A model generated the notes under the pieces. That model was not told where the DNA came from. It searched no databases and saw only the letters and a program-made list of their open reading frames with translations. This document shows positions 1 to 6,485 of a stretch of DNA of 10,855 nucleotides, piece after piece. The first letter of the stretch is position 1, and each line of letters opens with the position of its first letter. This stretch comes from Candidatus Izemoplasmatales bacterium. GTDB lineage: Bacteria; Bacillota_I; Bacilli_A; Izemoplasmatales; Hujiaoplasmataceae. The DNA lies in contig JAQVTV010000021.1 in assembly GCA_028699855.1 (NCBI GenBank), positions 1-10,855 of the forward strand, read 5' to 3'. Position numbers and translations under genes: made by a program.

Positions 1-1
1 G

Positions 2-73
2 TATGATGAGAACGCGGATACGTTATACACGTATCTCAGTGAGTGGCAGACGAACTTAATACCTCTTCCGACT
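2..73 (+). repeat. Third, partial copy of the acidic WFDE-type repeat
   Basis: The first visible residues read YDENADTLYTY, followed by a Trp and then PLPT. This matches the WFDEENDLLYTF...W...ELPT pattern of the two tandem copies at 536-742. The copy sits just before the first visible InlB-like domain of the same protein. Its left part is outside the window. Confidence 0.55.
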
Positions 74-2347
74 GTGAATCCGGCGATACGTTATGGCCAA
101 AAATTATCATTGAATGGTCAAATCGAAGCCGAGAGCGGCTATCGTTTCCTCTATTGGGCCGTGAACGATTCGATCAAAACCTTCCCGGTGGACCATGAAT
201 TCAGTCTGACCAAAACGAACCAGATCAAAGCCGTGTTCGCACCTGAAAACAAGTATGTGGTCACGTTTGTCGATGCCAACAGCAAGATTCTCAAGATTGA
301 GTATGTGTCTCCGAATGAAGATGCGACCGAACCCGAGACTTTGCCCGACAAACCCGGCCATGAACTCGCAGAAAATCATTGGAGTGTGTCATTGACCCAA
401 GTCAACGAGGACCTCGTGGCTGTGTTGCAGTATGTGCCGACGGAAACAGCGGAATATACGGTGACGGTTGAAAACGGAAGCGGCAGTGGCAACTATACAT
501 TCAACACCGTCGCGACCATCACGGCTGATCCGTATTACAAAGGCGCACGCTGGTTCGATGAGGAAAATGATTTGCTTTATACTTTTGTCGGATCGAGCTG
601 GAATGCGGGAGAAGAACTTCCCACGACGATGCCGGAAGGCGAAGGCGTCTATGAAGGCGCGCGCTGGTTCGATGAAGATGAGGACATGCTCTATACCTAT
701 TCCGATGGGTGGAGTGGTGAAGCGGTCTCGACTGTTGAGCCGATCGCTATGGTTTTCCATCATTGGGAAATCGATTCCAGAACCGTCAGTTATCAAGCAA
801 CCTATGCCTTTACGGTTTTCGACGATGTGACTGTGACCGCCTACTATAGTTCGGACGCCCCTGAGGACTTGCCAAGGATCACCCTGAGCGATGATTTGGG
901 GATTCGTTCCGAGCATCGCACCTTTGTGGGACAATTCTACCTACCGAGCGGTTATGAGTTGATCGAGTTCGGCATGCTGACGGCGACGACTCTCGGGTAT
1001 TTGGATCTGGATGCGCCTCAGGCGACTCGGAATCCCGGAAACAAGTATAACGGCGCAACCAACGAATTCGTCATGAGTTTTGCGACATCTCAAGCTACGT
1101 ATGTTCGCGCATACATGGTTTGCCGCAATCCTATGGACCAATTGATTACCGTCTACGACATGCCATCACATCTTGTAATCAATGGCGATTTTGAAACGGG
1201 AACCATGTTTGGATGGGATGGTTATGGCATTTGGAAAGACGAGTCCGGCATGCAGGCGTTTTTAGGCCAACCACGTGTGGTCAGTGGTACATACTTTGAT
1301 TCGAACCCCTATCATCGCGATGGCTCCTATAATCTCGGCATTGTTTGGAGTGGTGCCTCATGGGATCAATCCGCCGAACGCATGGGCCATCTGCGCTCTT
1401 CCGATTTCACTTTGGGAGGATCAGGTTGGATCAGCTTCAAACTCGGGGCCGGGAAGGTATCATCGACCGCTTATGTCTCGGTCAGAAGAACATCTGACAA
1501 TATCGAGATCGCCCGATTTGGCAATAAGAACTATAATAATACCGGGAAAGCGACGGATCAATATGGTTCATCCATATCAAATGCCGAAGCATTCATGTTC
1601 CAGTATTTCTATGATCTATCGGATGTCGGCGTCATCGGTGAAAGTTATTATTTCGTGATCAGTGAGACATCCTCTTGGGATTGGTGTATCCTTTCAGCCG
1701 ATGCGTTCATCACCTATTATCCAACGGATCCGACCGTTGATTACGCGTTGAATCACCCCTCGGTCACGATGTCAGATGTACTGGCTTCAAACATCGTACC
1801 GGTCATCCTGCCTACGGACAGCGCGAATCCGAACTCGATTCGGAATGGGTATTTCGACACGAACATGGATTATTGGTCCATCGTCGACAACAACTGGTAT
1901 TATTCATCCAATCACTATGCGAAAAGTAATTCCTCTGTATCTGGTGGCGATGCCGGCATGGGCGTGTTGCGCTCGAGCGCATTCACCGTGACCGACAAGC
2001 AGTACATTCGCTTTGATTGGGCAGGTGGGTTGAAGAATGATAAGCAAATCTTCATCTCCATCAAGGAAGTAGGCACCAATATCGAAGTGCTCCGCTTCGT
2101 GAGACGCGACAATCTGTCCGGTAAAGAAAGCGATGGTTTTGATAACCATATGCTCGATCTGTCATCACTCGATCAAACGAAAGAGTATTATCTTGAATTC
2201 GCGGACAATAAGAGTGGTGGTTGGGGAGTCAGCTTTGTCGATTCGATCCGTCTTGTTCCAAAATCGGAATGGGATTCAGTCACATCAGGTGATCGCGCGG
2301 TGAAAATCGCAACTCTCGAAACCGAATTTTTCTATCAAAAGCCTTAA
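2..2347 (+). CDS. Secreted InlB-repeat / jelly-roll surface protein, 3' part (5' end outside window)
   Basis: The frame is open from base 2, so the true start and any signal peptide lie upstream; the GTG at 74 is internal. About 781 residues are visible. In order: part of an acidic repeat (1-24); an InlB/Listeria-Bacteroides-like domain (about 25-81, GYRFLYWAVND); a second one (83-150, VTFVDANSK then VSPNEDATEP); a third (152-285), split by an insertion of two acidic repeats (about 179-245); an Fn3-like domain (290-386, GYELIEFGM and YVRAYMV); and two related jelly-roll, carbohydrate-binding-like modules (about 389-578 and 612-755). Each of these begins NGDFE or NGYFD and contains LRSS. No LPXTG signal or C-terminal membrane segment is present, so the anchoring mode is unknown. 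The first four domains match the proteins at 6486 and 8952. An adhesive or glycan-binding extracellular role is inferred; no catalytic motif is visible. The gene ends in TAA, followed by a hairpin. Confidence 0.85.
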   Translation, partial: YDENADTLYTYLSEWQTNLIPLPTVNPAIRYGQKLSLNGQIEAESGYRFLYWAVNDSIKTFPVDHEFSLTKTNQIKAVFAPENKYVVTFVDANSKILKIEYVSPNEDATEPETLPDKPGHELAENHWSVSLTQVNEDLVAVLQYVPTETAEYTVTVENGSGSGNYTFNTVATITADPYYKGARWFDEENDLLYTFVGSSWNAGEELPTTMPEGEGVYEGARWFDEDEDMLYTYSDGWSGEAVSTVEPIAMVFHHWEIDSRTVSYQATYAFTVFDDVTVTAYYSSDAPEDLPRITLSDDLGIRSEHRTFVGQFYLPSGYELIEFGMLTATTLGYLDLDAPQATRNPGNKYNGATNEFVMSFATSQATYVRAYMVCRNPMDQLITVYDMPSHLVINGDFETGTMFGWDGYGIWKDESGMQAFLGQPRVVSGTYFDSNPYHRDGSYNLGIVWSGASWDQSAERMGHLRSSDFTLGGSGWISFKLGAGKVSSTAYVSVRRTSDNIEIARFGNKNYNNTGKATDQYGSSISNAEAFMFQYFYDLSDVGVIGESYYFVISETSSWDWCILSADAFITYYPTDPTVDYALNHPSVTMSDVLASNIVPVILPTDSANPNSIRNGYFDTNMDYWSIVDNNWYYSSNHYAKSNSSVSGGDAGMGVLRSSAFTVTDKQYIRFDWAGGLKNDKQIFISIKEVGTNIEVLRFVRRDNLSGKESDGFDNHMLDLSSLDQTKEYYLEFADNKSGGWGVSFVDSIRLVPKSEWDSVTSGDRAVKIATLETEFFYQKP
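536..742 (+). repeat. Tandem 114-bp (38-residue) in-frame repeat inserted in an InlB-like domain
   Basis: Two units start at 536 and 650, exactly 114 bases apart. Both encode Y[K/E]GARWFDE, then an acidic stretch, then [L/M]LYT[F/Y] and a later Trp. DNA identity is high in the first 24 bases (GGCGC[A/G]CGCTGGTTCGATGA) and falls afterwards; the second unit loses similarity at about 720-742. The paralogues at 7018-7230 and 9475-9670 have the same domain without this insert. Their chain passes directly from the strand before the insert to the Trp-containing strand after it. The insert is therefore extra material in this protein. Confidence 0.8.
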
Positions 2348-2359
2348 TTGTGGCTCATA

Positions 2360-2400
2360 GTGGAAGCCCCGATGACCGTACGTCGTCGGGGTGTTTCCAC
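2360..2400 (+). terminator. Strong hairpin after the first secreted-protein gene, no T-tract
   Basis: An outer stem of 7 pairs (2360-2366 with 2394-2400, one G-U) continues into an inner stem of 10 pairs (2367-2376 with 2382-2391, one G-U). There is a two-base bulge (2392-2393) and a five-base loop (CGTAC). It begins 12 bases after the TAA stop. No run of T follows, so it is not a classic intrinsic terminator; it may stop transcription weakly, block RNA decay from the 3' end, or need a factor. Confidence 0.6.
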
Positions 2401-2417
2401 GAATGAACAAACTCTTC

Positions 2418-2445
2418 TTTCAAGAAAACAAAAATGTGATACAAT
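2418..2445 (+). promoter_or_regulatory. Extended -10 promoter for the radical SAM operon
   Basis: TGATACAAT at 2437-2445 is an extended -10 element (TG, one base, TACAAT). Upstream, TTTCAA at 2418 is only a weak -35. A start point about 7 bases downstream would give a leader of only about 11 bases, placing the ribosome site AGGTGG (2452-2457) at the very 5' end of the mRNA. Confidence 0.5.
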
Positions 2446-2462
2446 TGAAACAGGTGGTATTA

Positions 2463-3464
2463 ATGTCCTCATATGCCGAGCTTAAGGCGAAAATCATTCA
2501 AGTGGCATCTTTGAACCATACACCCGTGGTGGGTGAATTTGAATTGACATCCCAATGCAATTTCTCATGTCCGATGTGTTATGTCAAGGACAACCGTGTG
2601 AAGAATGAGCTGTCTACGGATGAATGGAAATCTCTATTCGAAGAGGCGGTCAACGTCGGTTTGGTTTTTGGATTGCTGACGGGCGGAGAAGCCCTGTTAC
2701 GGCCCGACTTCTGCGAGTTGTACGCATTTTTGCATGACCGGGGTGTCCGGCTCACAGTCTATACCAACGGCTATCACATCCGAGATGAACATATCGAAGC
2801 CTTCAAGAAACGACCGCCTGATTTCGTGGCGATCACCTTATATGGAAAAAATGATGCGACCTATCACCAAGTGACCGGCATGAACGATGGCTTTTCTCGG
2901 GTCAAGGCCAACATCTTGAGACTAAAAGAACACAAGATCCCGGTCGTGGTCCGTGTCATTCCAATTCCCGAGGTCTACAAGGATCTCGATGATATCTTGA
3001 CCTTTACTCATGAACATTCGCTCCCTTTGGGATATTTTCTATATATCGCACCTTCTATACACACAGATCACCTGCATCGCTTAACGCCATCCGAACTCGT
3101 GGATTTCGAAGACAAGATCTTGAAGATGCAAGGCAAAGACCGCTCTTCGGTCAATAGAGAGTTTGACTGCACCAAAACATGCGCTGCCTTCAAAAGCGGC
3201 TATGCGATCAATCATTTGGGCTACATGCAACCGTGTACATTGCTTGGCATCCCACAAAAAAAGGTAGAACCCAACGCTTTCTTGGAAACCTTCTTGCATT
3301 TGTCCGAGACGTGGGACAACTTGGATACTTGTCAGGATTGTCGGGAGTGTGCGTTGAATACCACTTGCATTCCTTGCAAAGCGCGGCTTTATTATGAGGG
3401 TTCCCTCAAAAACTGTGCGCCCTATCTCCGCGCTTTTGCTCAAAAAAGGCGGGATCTAAAATGA
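2463..3464 (+). CDS. Radical SAM/SPASM peptide-modifying enzyme
   Basis: The protein has 333 residues. Residues 32-39 read CNFSCPMC, the CxxxCxxC motif that binds the [4Fe-4S] cluster used to cleave S-adenosylmethionine; TGGEAL at 73-78 is the SAM-contacting GGE motif. The C-terminal third carries nine cysteines (236, 240, 258, 290, 293, 296, 302, 305, 318). These include a CxxCxxC and a later CxxC, the pattern of a SPASM domain holding auxiliary clusters. Such enzymes usually form cross-links or epimerise residues in ribosomal peptides; the reaction here cannot be read from sequence. The ATG at 2463 is chosen because AGGTGG lies five bases upstream; longer in-frame starts (GTG at 2391) fall within the hairpin and promoter. 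It is the first gene of a five-gene operon and overlaps the next by ATGA. No N-terminal RRE is seen, consistent with the separate PqqD-like gene at 4312. Confidence 0.93.
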   Translation: MSSYAELKAKIIQVASLNHTPVVGEFELTSQCNFSCPMCYVKDNRVKNELSTDEWKSLFEEAVNVGLVFGLLTGGEALLRPDFCELYAFLHDRGVRLTVYTNGYHIRDEHIEAFKKRPPDFVAITLYGKNDATYHQVTGMNDGFSRVKANILRLKEHKIPVVVRVIPIPEVYKDLDDILTFTHEHSLPLGYFLYIAPSIHTDHLHRLTPSELVDFEDKILKMQGKDRSSVNREFDCTKTCAAFKSGYAINHLGYMQPCTLLGIPQKKVEPNAFLETFLHLSETWDNLDTCQDCRECALNTTCIPCKARLYYEGSLKNCAPYLRAFAQKRRDLK

Positions 3465-4315
3465 AAAACACCTATCTCATCGGGCATATCGCCCTGCAAC
3501 TTTCTTATGTGTATGACGACTTTTTTGCTTCAAGAATCGTCCCGTTCCAAAAAGATGTCATACCCGACCATTTCATGGAGGTATCGATCGAATCCGCTTT
3601 GGTTCGGCCCACCTTTCCCGTGACGATGACATATCGGGACAAGACGATCTATGAAACAAAAGATATGCACTATATCGTGAAAACCAACGCTTCAGAAGCA
3701 GTCACGCATCTAATTTCCTATACACCGGATTACCGAAAAGTCACCATTCAACTCTCTGCAAACATCGGTGAGCGGTTACCCGAAGTCGAATATCTATTGA
3801 CGGGGATGATGTTTTTTGAAATGGCCATCCGCAGACAGATGATTCCATTTCATGCTTCCGCCATCAGTTATCTGGATGAAGCGATATTGTTTTCAGCTCC
3901 TTCGCAGACGGGTAAATCAACCCAAGCGGATCTGTGGCAAAAAAACCTGAGTGAGGTCCAATTCATCAACGATGACAAACCTGTAATCTTTCTCGACCAT
4001 GATGTCTTGCACGTCTCGGGAACGCCGTGGTCCGGCAAAACGCCGAGAACCAATGCCTTGGTCAAACCGGTGAAATGTATCCTTTTCCTCGAGCAAGCTC
4101 CCCAAAACGAACTCATTCCATTGTCGAATCAAGATAAGCTCACCCATTTCTTCCGTAACATCCATCGTCCGCGAGAAGAAGCGTTGATCGATGAAGTCTT
4201 GAAGTCGCTGGAATTGATGATTCGCGAAGTGCCCATCTTTTTGTTTCAATGCCGCAAAGACCAAGAAGCGTTTGAATATCTCTATCACGCCTTATACCGA
4301 GGAGACCACTTATGA
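3461..4315 (+). CDS. HPr kinase-like P-loop protein of a peptide-modification cluster
   Basis: The protein has 284 residues. The Walker A-type loop is SAPSQTGKST at 145-154 (Lys152). HASAI at 131-135 precedes it, as in the C-terminal catalytic domain of HPr kinase/phosphorylase. INDDKPVI (170-176 region, Asp171/Asp172) matches the acidic metal-binding segment, and GTPWSGKTP (187-195) matches a conserved loop after it. The N-terminal 120 residues do not resemble the HprK N-domain, and the HPr substrate gene is not nearby. HprK-like proteins of this kind occur in RiPP clusters; in some lasso-peptide clusters they phosphorylate the peptide. Peptide phosphorylation is therefore the best inference, not shown. 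Both ends are four-base ATGA overlaps (3461-3464 and 4312-4315), which implies translational coupling with the radical SAM and PqqD-like genes. Confidence 0.85.
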   Translation: MKNTYLIGHIALQLSYVYDDFFASRIVPFQKDVIPDHFMEVSIESALVRPTFPVTMTYRDKTIYETKDMHYIVKTNASEAVTHLISYTPDYRKVTIQLSANIGERLPEVEYLLTGMMFFEMAIRRQMIPFHASAISYLDEAILFSAPSQTGKSTQADLWQKNLSEVQFINDDKPVIFLDHDVLHVSGTPWSGKTPRTNALVKPVKCILFLEQAPQNELIPLSNQDKLTHFFRNIHRPREEALIDEVLKSLELMIREVPIFLFQCRKDQEAFEYLYHALYRGDHL

Positions 4316-4581
4316 AGATCAAGCACGGTTACATCTTAAGAAACGTCGCCAGCGAGACGATTGTCGTTCCCACTCAGGAAGCGGCCATCAATTTCAACGG
4401 CATCCTGACGTTGAACGAATCAGGAAAGCTGTTGTGGGAGCGATTGAGTCAAGGCGCGACCGAAGCGGAATTGCTGGAGATGTTAATGGAACACTATGAT
4501 GTTCAGGAAAAAGAAGCGCAAAGCGACATAGAGCTGTTTCTTGACAAGCTTAGAGCGCACCACATCTTGGAAGATGCATAG
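4312..4581 (+). CDS. PqqD-like peptide-binding protein (RiPP recognition element)
   Basis: This 89-residue protein shows the PqqD family pattern: LRNVASETIVVP near the N-terminus (beta strands), then FNGILTLNESGKLLWERL (28-45), TEAELLEML, YDV and a final helix DIELFLDKLRAHHIL. The family length is about 90 residues. PqqD-type domains bind the leader of a precursor peptide and present it to a radical SAM enzyme; here the partner is probably the enzyme at 2463. The start overlaps the previous stop by ATGA, and the gene ends inside the start of the protease gene. No catalytic residues are expected. It is a clear marker of peptide modification and not necessarily of PQQ synthesis: no pqqA, pqqB or pqqC is seen. 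Confidence 0.92.
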   Translation: MKIKHGYILRNVASETIVVPTQEAAINFNGILTLNESGKLLWERLSQGATEAELLEMLMEHYDVQEKEAQSDIELFLDKLRAHHILEDA

Positions 4582-5026
4582 ATCGCTTCAATCGAGGACG
4601 TTGATTCCGCTGATCGAAGCTGAGCTTCAAGCGGGAAAACAGGTCACATTTCGTGTCAAAGGCACGAGCATGCGACCGTTTTTGTGGTCGAATGTGACCA
4701 ATATCACCATGATCCAACCCAATGACCTGCTCAAGCGCTTCGATATCGTTTTGTATCAGAATGATCAACATCAATATGTGTTGCATCGCATCATCCGGAT
4801 CAAGGGAACGACCTTGATCATCCAAGGCGATGCGTTGATGAATCGTGAAATCATCGCTTTGGGCTCCGTAATCGGAGTGGCGTTATCGTATGAAACCAAC
4901 CACAAGAATAGACAGATCAATCAGTGGCATCGGTTTCAAGCGTGGTTATGGCATCAACTCCGTTTTGCACGAAGGATCTTGTTGGCTTTGATCAAGAGGA
5001 CGTGGGGGAAAAAATATGGTGAATGA
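4574..5026 (+). CDS. S24/S26 signal-peptidase-like protease, Ser-His type
   Basis: The protein has 150 residues from the ATG at 4574. GTSMRPFL at 30-37 holds the presumed nucleophile Ser32. RFDIVLY (55-61) corresponds to the GDIV strand. LHRII (70-74) puts a His at position 71, where bacterial type I signal peptidases carry the Lys base, and QGDA (84-87) follows. A Ser-His arrangement is known from ER/archaeal-type and SipW-like peptidases. No clear N-terminal membrane anchor is present; the C-terminus (about 125-150) is basic and aromatic and could touch the membrane. In PqqD/HprK-like clusters such proteins probably trim the leader, an inference. The ATG overlaps the preceding stop by 8 bases but has only a poorly spaced GGAAG; TTG at 4601 or a TTG at 4541 are alternatives. 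The stop overlaps the next gene by 11 bases. Confidence 0.82.
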   Translation: MHRSLQSRTLIPLIEAELQAGKQVTFRVKGTSMRPFLWSNVTNITMIQPNDLLKRFDIVLYQNDQHQYVLHRIIRIKGTTLIIQGDALMNREIIALGSVIGVALSYETNHKNRQINQWHRFQAWLWHQLRFARRILLALIKRTWGKKYGE

Positions 5027-6203
5027 AGACAGAGCCGCTTTGTTTGGACTGGTGCGTTCCGCTTTGACGCAAACGCCTTTTTCACAAGCAATCATCGATG
5101 AAGAAACTTTCTATCGTCAATCAAGGGAAAATGGCGTATCAGGGCTATTTTACCCTGTGCTTGATGCAACCAAAATCAGTCCGAAGTATTATGAAAAGTA
5201 TCGGCACGAACATTATCGTTATCAGGCTCAGGACGCGTTGTATCTGAGTGAAATCAAAGCCATCAAAACCCATTTCTCAAACCGTGATATTCCCTTCATT
5301 TTTCTCAAAGGAGCCAATCTCAAACAGATCTATCCCATGAGCTATATGCGAGCGATGGGCGATATCGACATCCTGATCCACGAGCAAGACCATGAATCGA
5401 TTCCTTCGCTGATGAGTGCTCTTGGGTATCGTTTGGATACCAAGGGCATCACCCATGATCTCTACCTGAAAGGGAGGGGTTTGATCGTGGAGGTGCATCA
5501 CCGTATCGATGCGCATTTTCATGAAGCCCATATCGATGTCCTTCAAGATGCATGGCAACGAAAAATCCCTGTCGAAGGAAGCGAATATCGGCTGAGCCAT
5601 GAAGATGAACTCATCTACCTATTGGCGCATTTGGCTAAACACATGTATTCTTCGGGCGTCGGCATCCGCTCCGTCCTCGATATCGGCATTTTCATGAAGG
5701 CCTATGAGACCTCGCTCGACAGAGCGCGCGTGCACGCGCTCATCGCGCAAGCGGGACTCATGACTTTCTTTTCCAATCTCCTGGCTTTGAACCAAAGCTG
5801 GTTTCACGTGGAGTTTCATGAAGCCTACAATGTCCCCACAATAAGTGATGTGTTTTATGACGATATCACAAATTATGTCATCGGCTCGGGTATCCATGGT
5901 CATGCGGCGGGGTTCAATCAGGCATTGCCCGGAATCACGAAGGTCGCGGTGCGGGACCAGACCGTCCGGCGCAGCAGAATCAAGTATTTGTTTCGGGTGA
6001 TGTTTCCTAAATACAAAGAGTTATTACCGGCTCACCCGGTTCTCAAGAGATGGAAGATTCTGTTGCCGTGGTTTTGGGTCAAAAGATGGTTTCGTCTGAT
6101 CTTCAAGCAAACCAGAAGAAGCATCCGCAAACTCAAGGCCGTGAATGTCGATTCCGAGACGATCGCCACACACATGGCACTCTTCCAAGAGCTCGGTTTA
6201 TAG
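5016..6203 (+). CDS. NTP_transf_5-type nucleotidyltransferase
   Basis: The protein has 395 residues. FLKGANL (96-102) followed by MRAMGDIDILI (111-121) with Asp116 and Asp118 is the signature of the uncharacterised nucleotidyltransferase family (Pfam NTP_transf_5). A third acidic or metal-site segment is VEVHHRID (158-165), and HEDELIYLLAHLAKH (195-209) lies in the helical part. The C-terminus (about 325-375) is rich in Arg, Lys and Trp and may bind membrane or nucleic acid. Family members recur in lasso and other RiPP clusters together with HprK-like kinases, where they are thought to decorate a phosphorylated peptide. The chemistry here is unknown. ATG 5016 has GGGGGA about 8 bases upstream. 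It is the last gene of the operon, followed 37 bases later by an intrinsic terminator. Confidence 0.88.
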   Translation: MVNEDRAALFGLVRSALTQTPFSQAIIDEETFYRQSRENGVSGLFYPVLDATKISPKYYEKYRHEHYRYQAQDALYLSEIKAIKTHFSNRDIPFIFLKGANLKQIYPMSYMRAMGDIDILIHEQDHESIPSLMSALGYRLDTKGITHDLYLKGRGLIVEVHHRIDAHFHEAHIDVLQDAWQRKIPVEGSEYRLSHEDELIYLLAHLAKHMYSSGVGIRSVLDIGIFMKAYETSLDRARVHALIAQAGLMTFFSNLLALNQSWFHVEFHEAYNVPTISDVFYDDITNYVIGSGIHGHAAGFNQALPGITKVAVRDQTVRRSRIKYLFRVMFPKYKELLPAHPVLKRWKILLPWFWVKRWFRLIFKQTRRSIRKLKAVNVDSETIATHMALFQELGL

Positions 6204-6240
6204 ATGCCAAGCAATCAAACACAACTTAACAAAAAATTTA

Positions 6241-6273
6241 CAAAGACATTTCCAAAAGTGTCTTTGTTTTCTT
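6241..6273 (+). terminator. Intrinsic terminator of the maturation operon
   Basis: CAAAGACATTT (6241-6251) pairs with AAGTGTCTTTG (6256-6266), 11 pairs including one G-U, with a four-base loop, followed by TTTTCTT. It closes the operon ending at 6203. Confidence 0.85.
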
Positions 6274-6291
6274 AATTATATATGGTACAAT
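6264..6291 (+). promoter_or_regulatory. Extended -10 promoter for the peptide gene and second surface protein
   Basis: TGGTACAAT at 6283-6291 is an extended -10 element. A weak -35 (TTGTTT, 6264-6269) overlaps the tail of the preceding terminator. The leader to ATG 6337 would be about 38 bases. TACAAT is the same -10 hexamer as at 2440, so the operon and its putative substrate may be expressed together. A second A/T-rich candidate (TATACG near 6317) is weaker. Confidence 0.6.
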
Positions 6292-6336
6292 GCTCTTTGG
6301 TATGGATAAATTTTTTATACGATAAGGGGTATATGA

Positions 6337-6471
6337 ATGAAACGGGAAAAAACGGAACGATCAACTTATATCAAGCCTGAAGTTGAAGTGATGGAATTCA
6401 CCCTTGAAGAAAGCATTGCGACAAGCATGAATTTTGGTCCTTCGACTCTATGCGGCGAAGAAACGTATTAG
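6337..6471 (+). CDS. Putative 44-residue RiPP precursor peptide
   Basis: The peptide starts MKRE, continues STYIKPEVEVMEFTLEESIA and then TSMNF, and ends GPSTLCGEETY before TAG. AAGGGG at 6324-6329 lies seven bases before ATG 6337, a good ribosome site. The Y-x-K-P-E-x-E-V...F...E-x-I-A-T-S pattern resembles short leader peptides of Firmicutes and Bacteroidetes clusters and the YxxP element bound by lasso RRE proteins. The presumed core is the last 13 to 15 residues, with one Cys (39), Ser, Thr and a C-terminal Tyr as possible modification sites. The gene lies 133 bases after the operon that encodes a PqqD-like protein, radical SAM enzyme and protease, behind its own promoter. Its stop is 14 bases before the next ATG, so it is probably co-transcribed with the protein at 6486. 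It is a candidate by context and pattern, not proven. Confidence 0.75.
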   Translation: MKREKTERSTYIKPEVEVMEFTLEESIATSMNFGPSTLCGEETY

Positions 6472-6485
6472 GGGGGGGCGCGATT
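6471..6485 (+). promoter_or_regulatory. Run of eight G forming the ribosome site of the second surface protein
   Basis: Eight G in a row (6471-6478) include the last base of the precursor's TAG stop and supply the Shine-Dalgarno-like element for ATG 6486, with CGCGATT as spacer. A change in the length of the run would alter spacing of this site and could change expression of the downstream gene. No other strong ribosome site is seen here. Confidence 0.6.

Noticed and set aside
389..934. Long minus-strand frame opposite the first surface protein
   Set aside because: It mirrors a strongly supported coding frame, has no recognisable domain and no ribosome site that I can see.
2391..2462. Upstream GTG start of the radical SAM gene
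   Set aside because: It falls inside the hairpin and before the promoter; ATG 2463 has AGGTGG five bases upstream.
4312..4581. Classical PQQ biosynthesis
   Set aside because: Only a PqqD-like protein is present; there is no pqqA-type precursor with a Glu-Tyr core and no pqqB/C/E set.
6204..6275. 23-codon frame starting at an ATG right after the nucleotidyltransferase stop
   Set aside because: It has no ribosome site and runs through the intrinsic terminator, so it is unlikely to be translated.
6333..6380. Alternative ATG four bases before the precursor start, in another frame
   Set aside because: It opens only 15 codons, and the ribosome site AAGGGG is better spaced for ATG 6337.
2463..6471. 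Complete lasso-peptide cluster
   Set aside because: The leader and the kinase and nucleotidyltransferase genes recall such clusters, but no lasso cyclase or B2 protease gene is in the window.
6450..6485. Upstream start ATG 6450 for the second surface protein
   Set aside because: It lies within the precursor gene and would place a basic stretch and the G-run before a well-formed signal peptide; ATG 6486 fits better.
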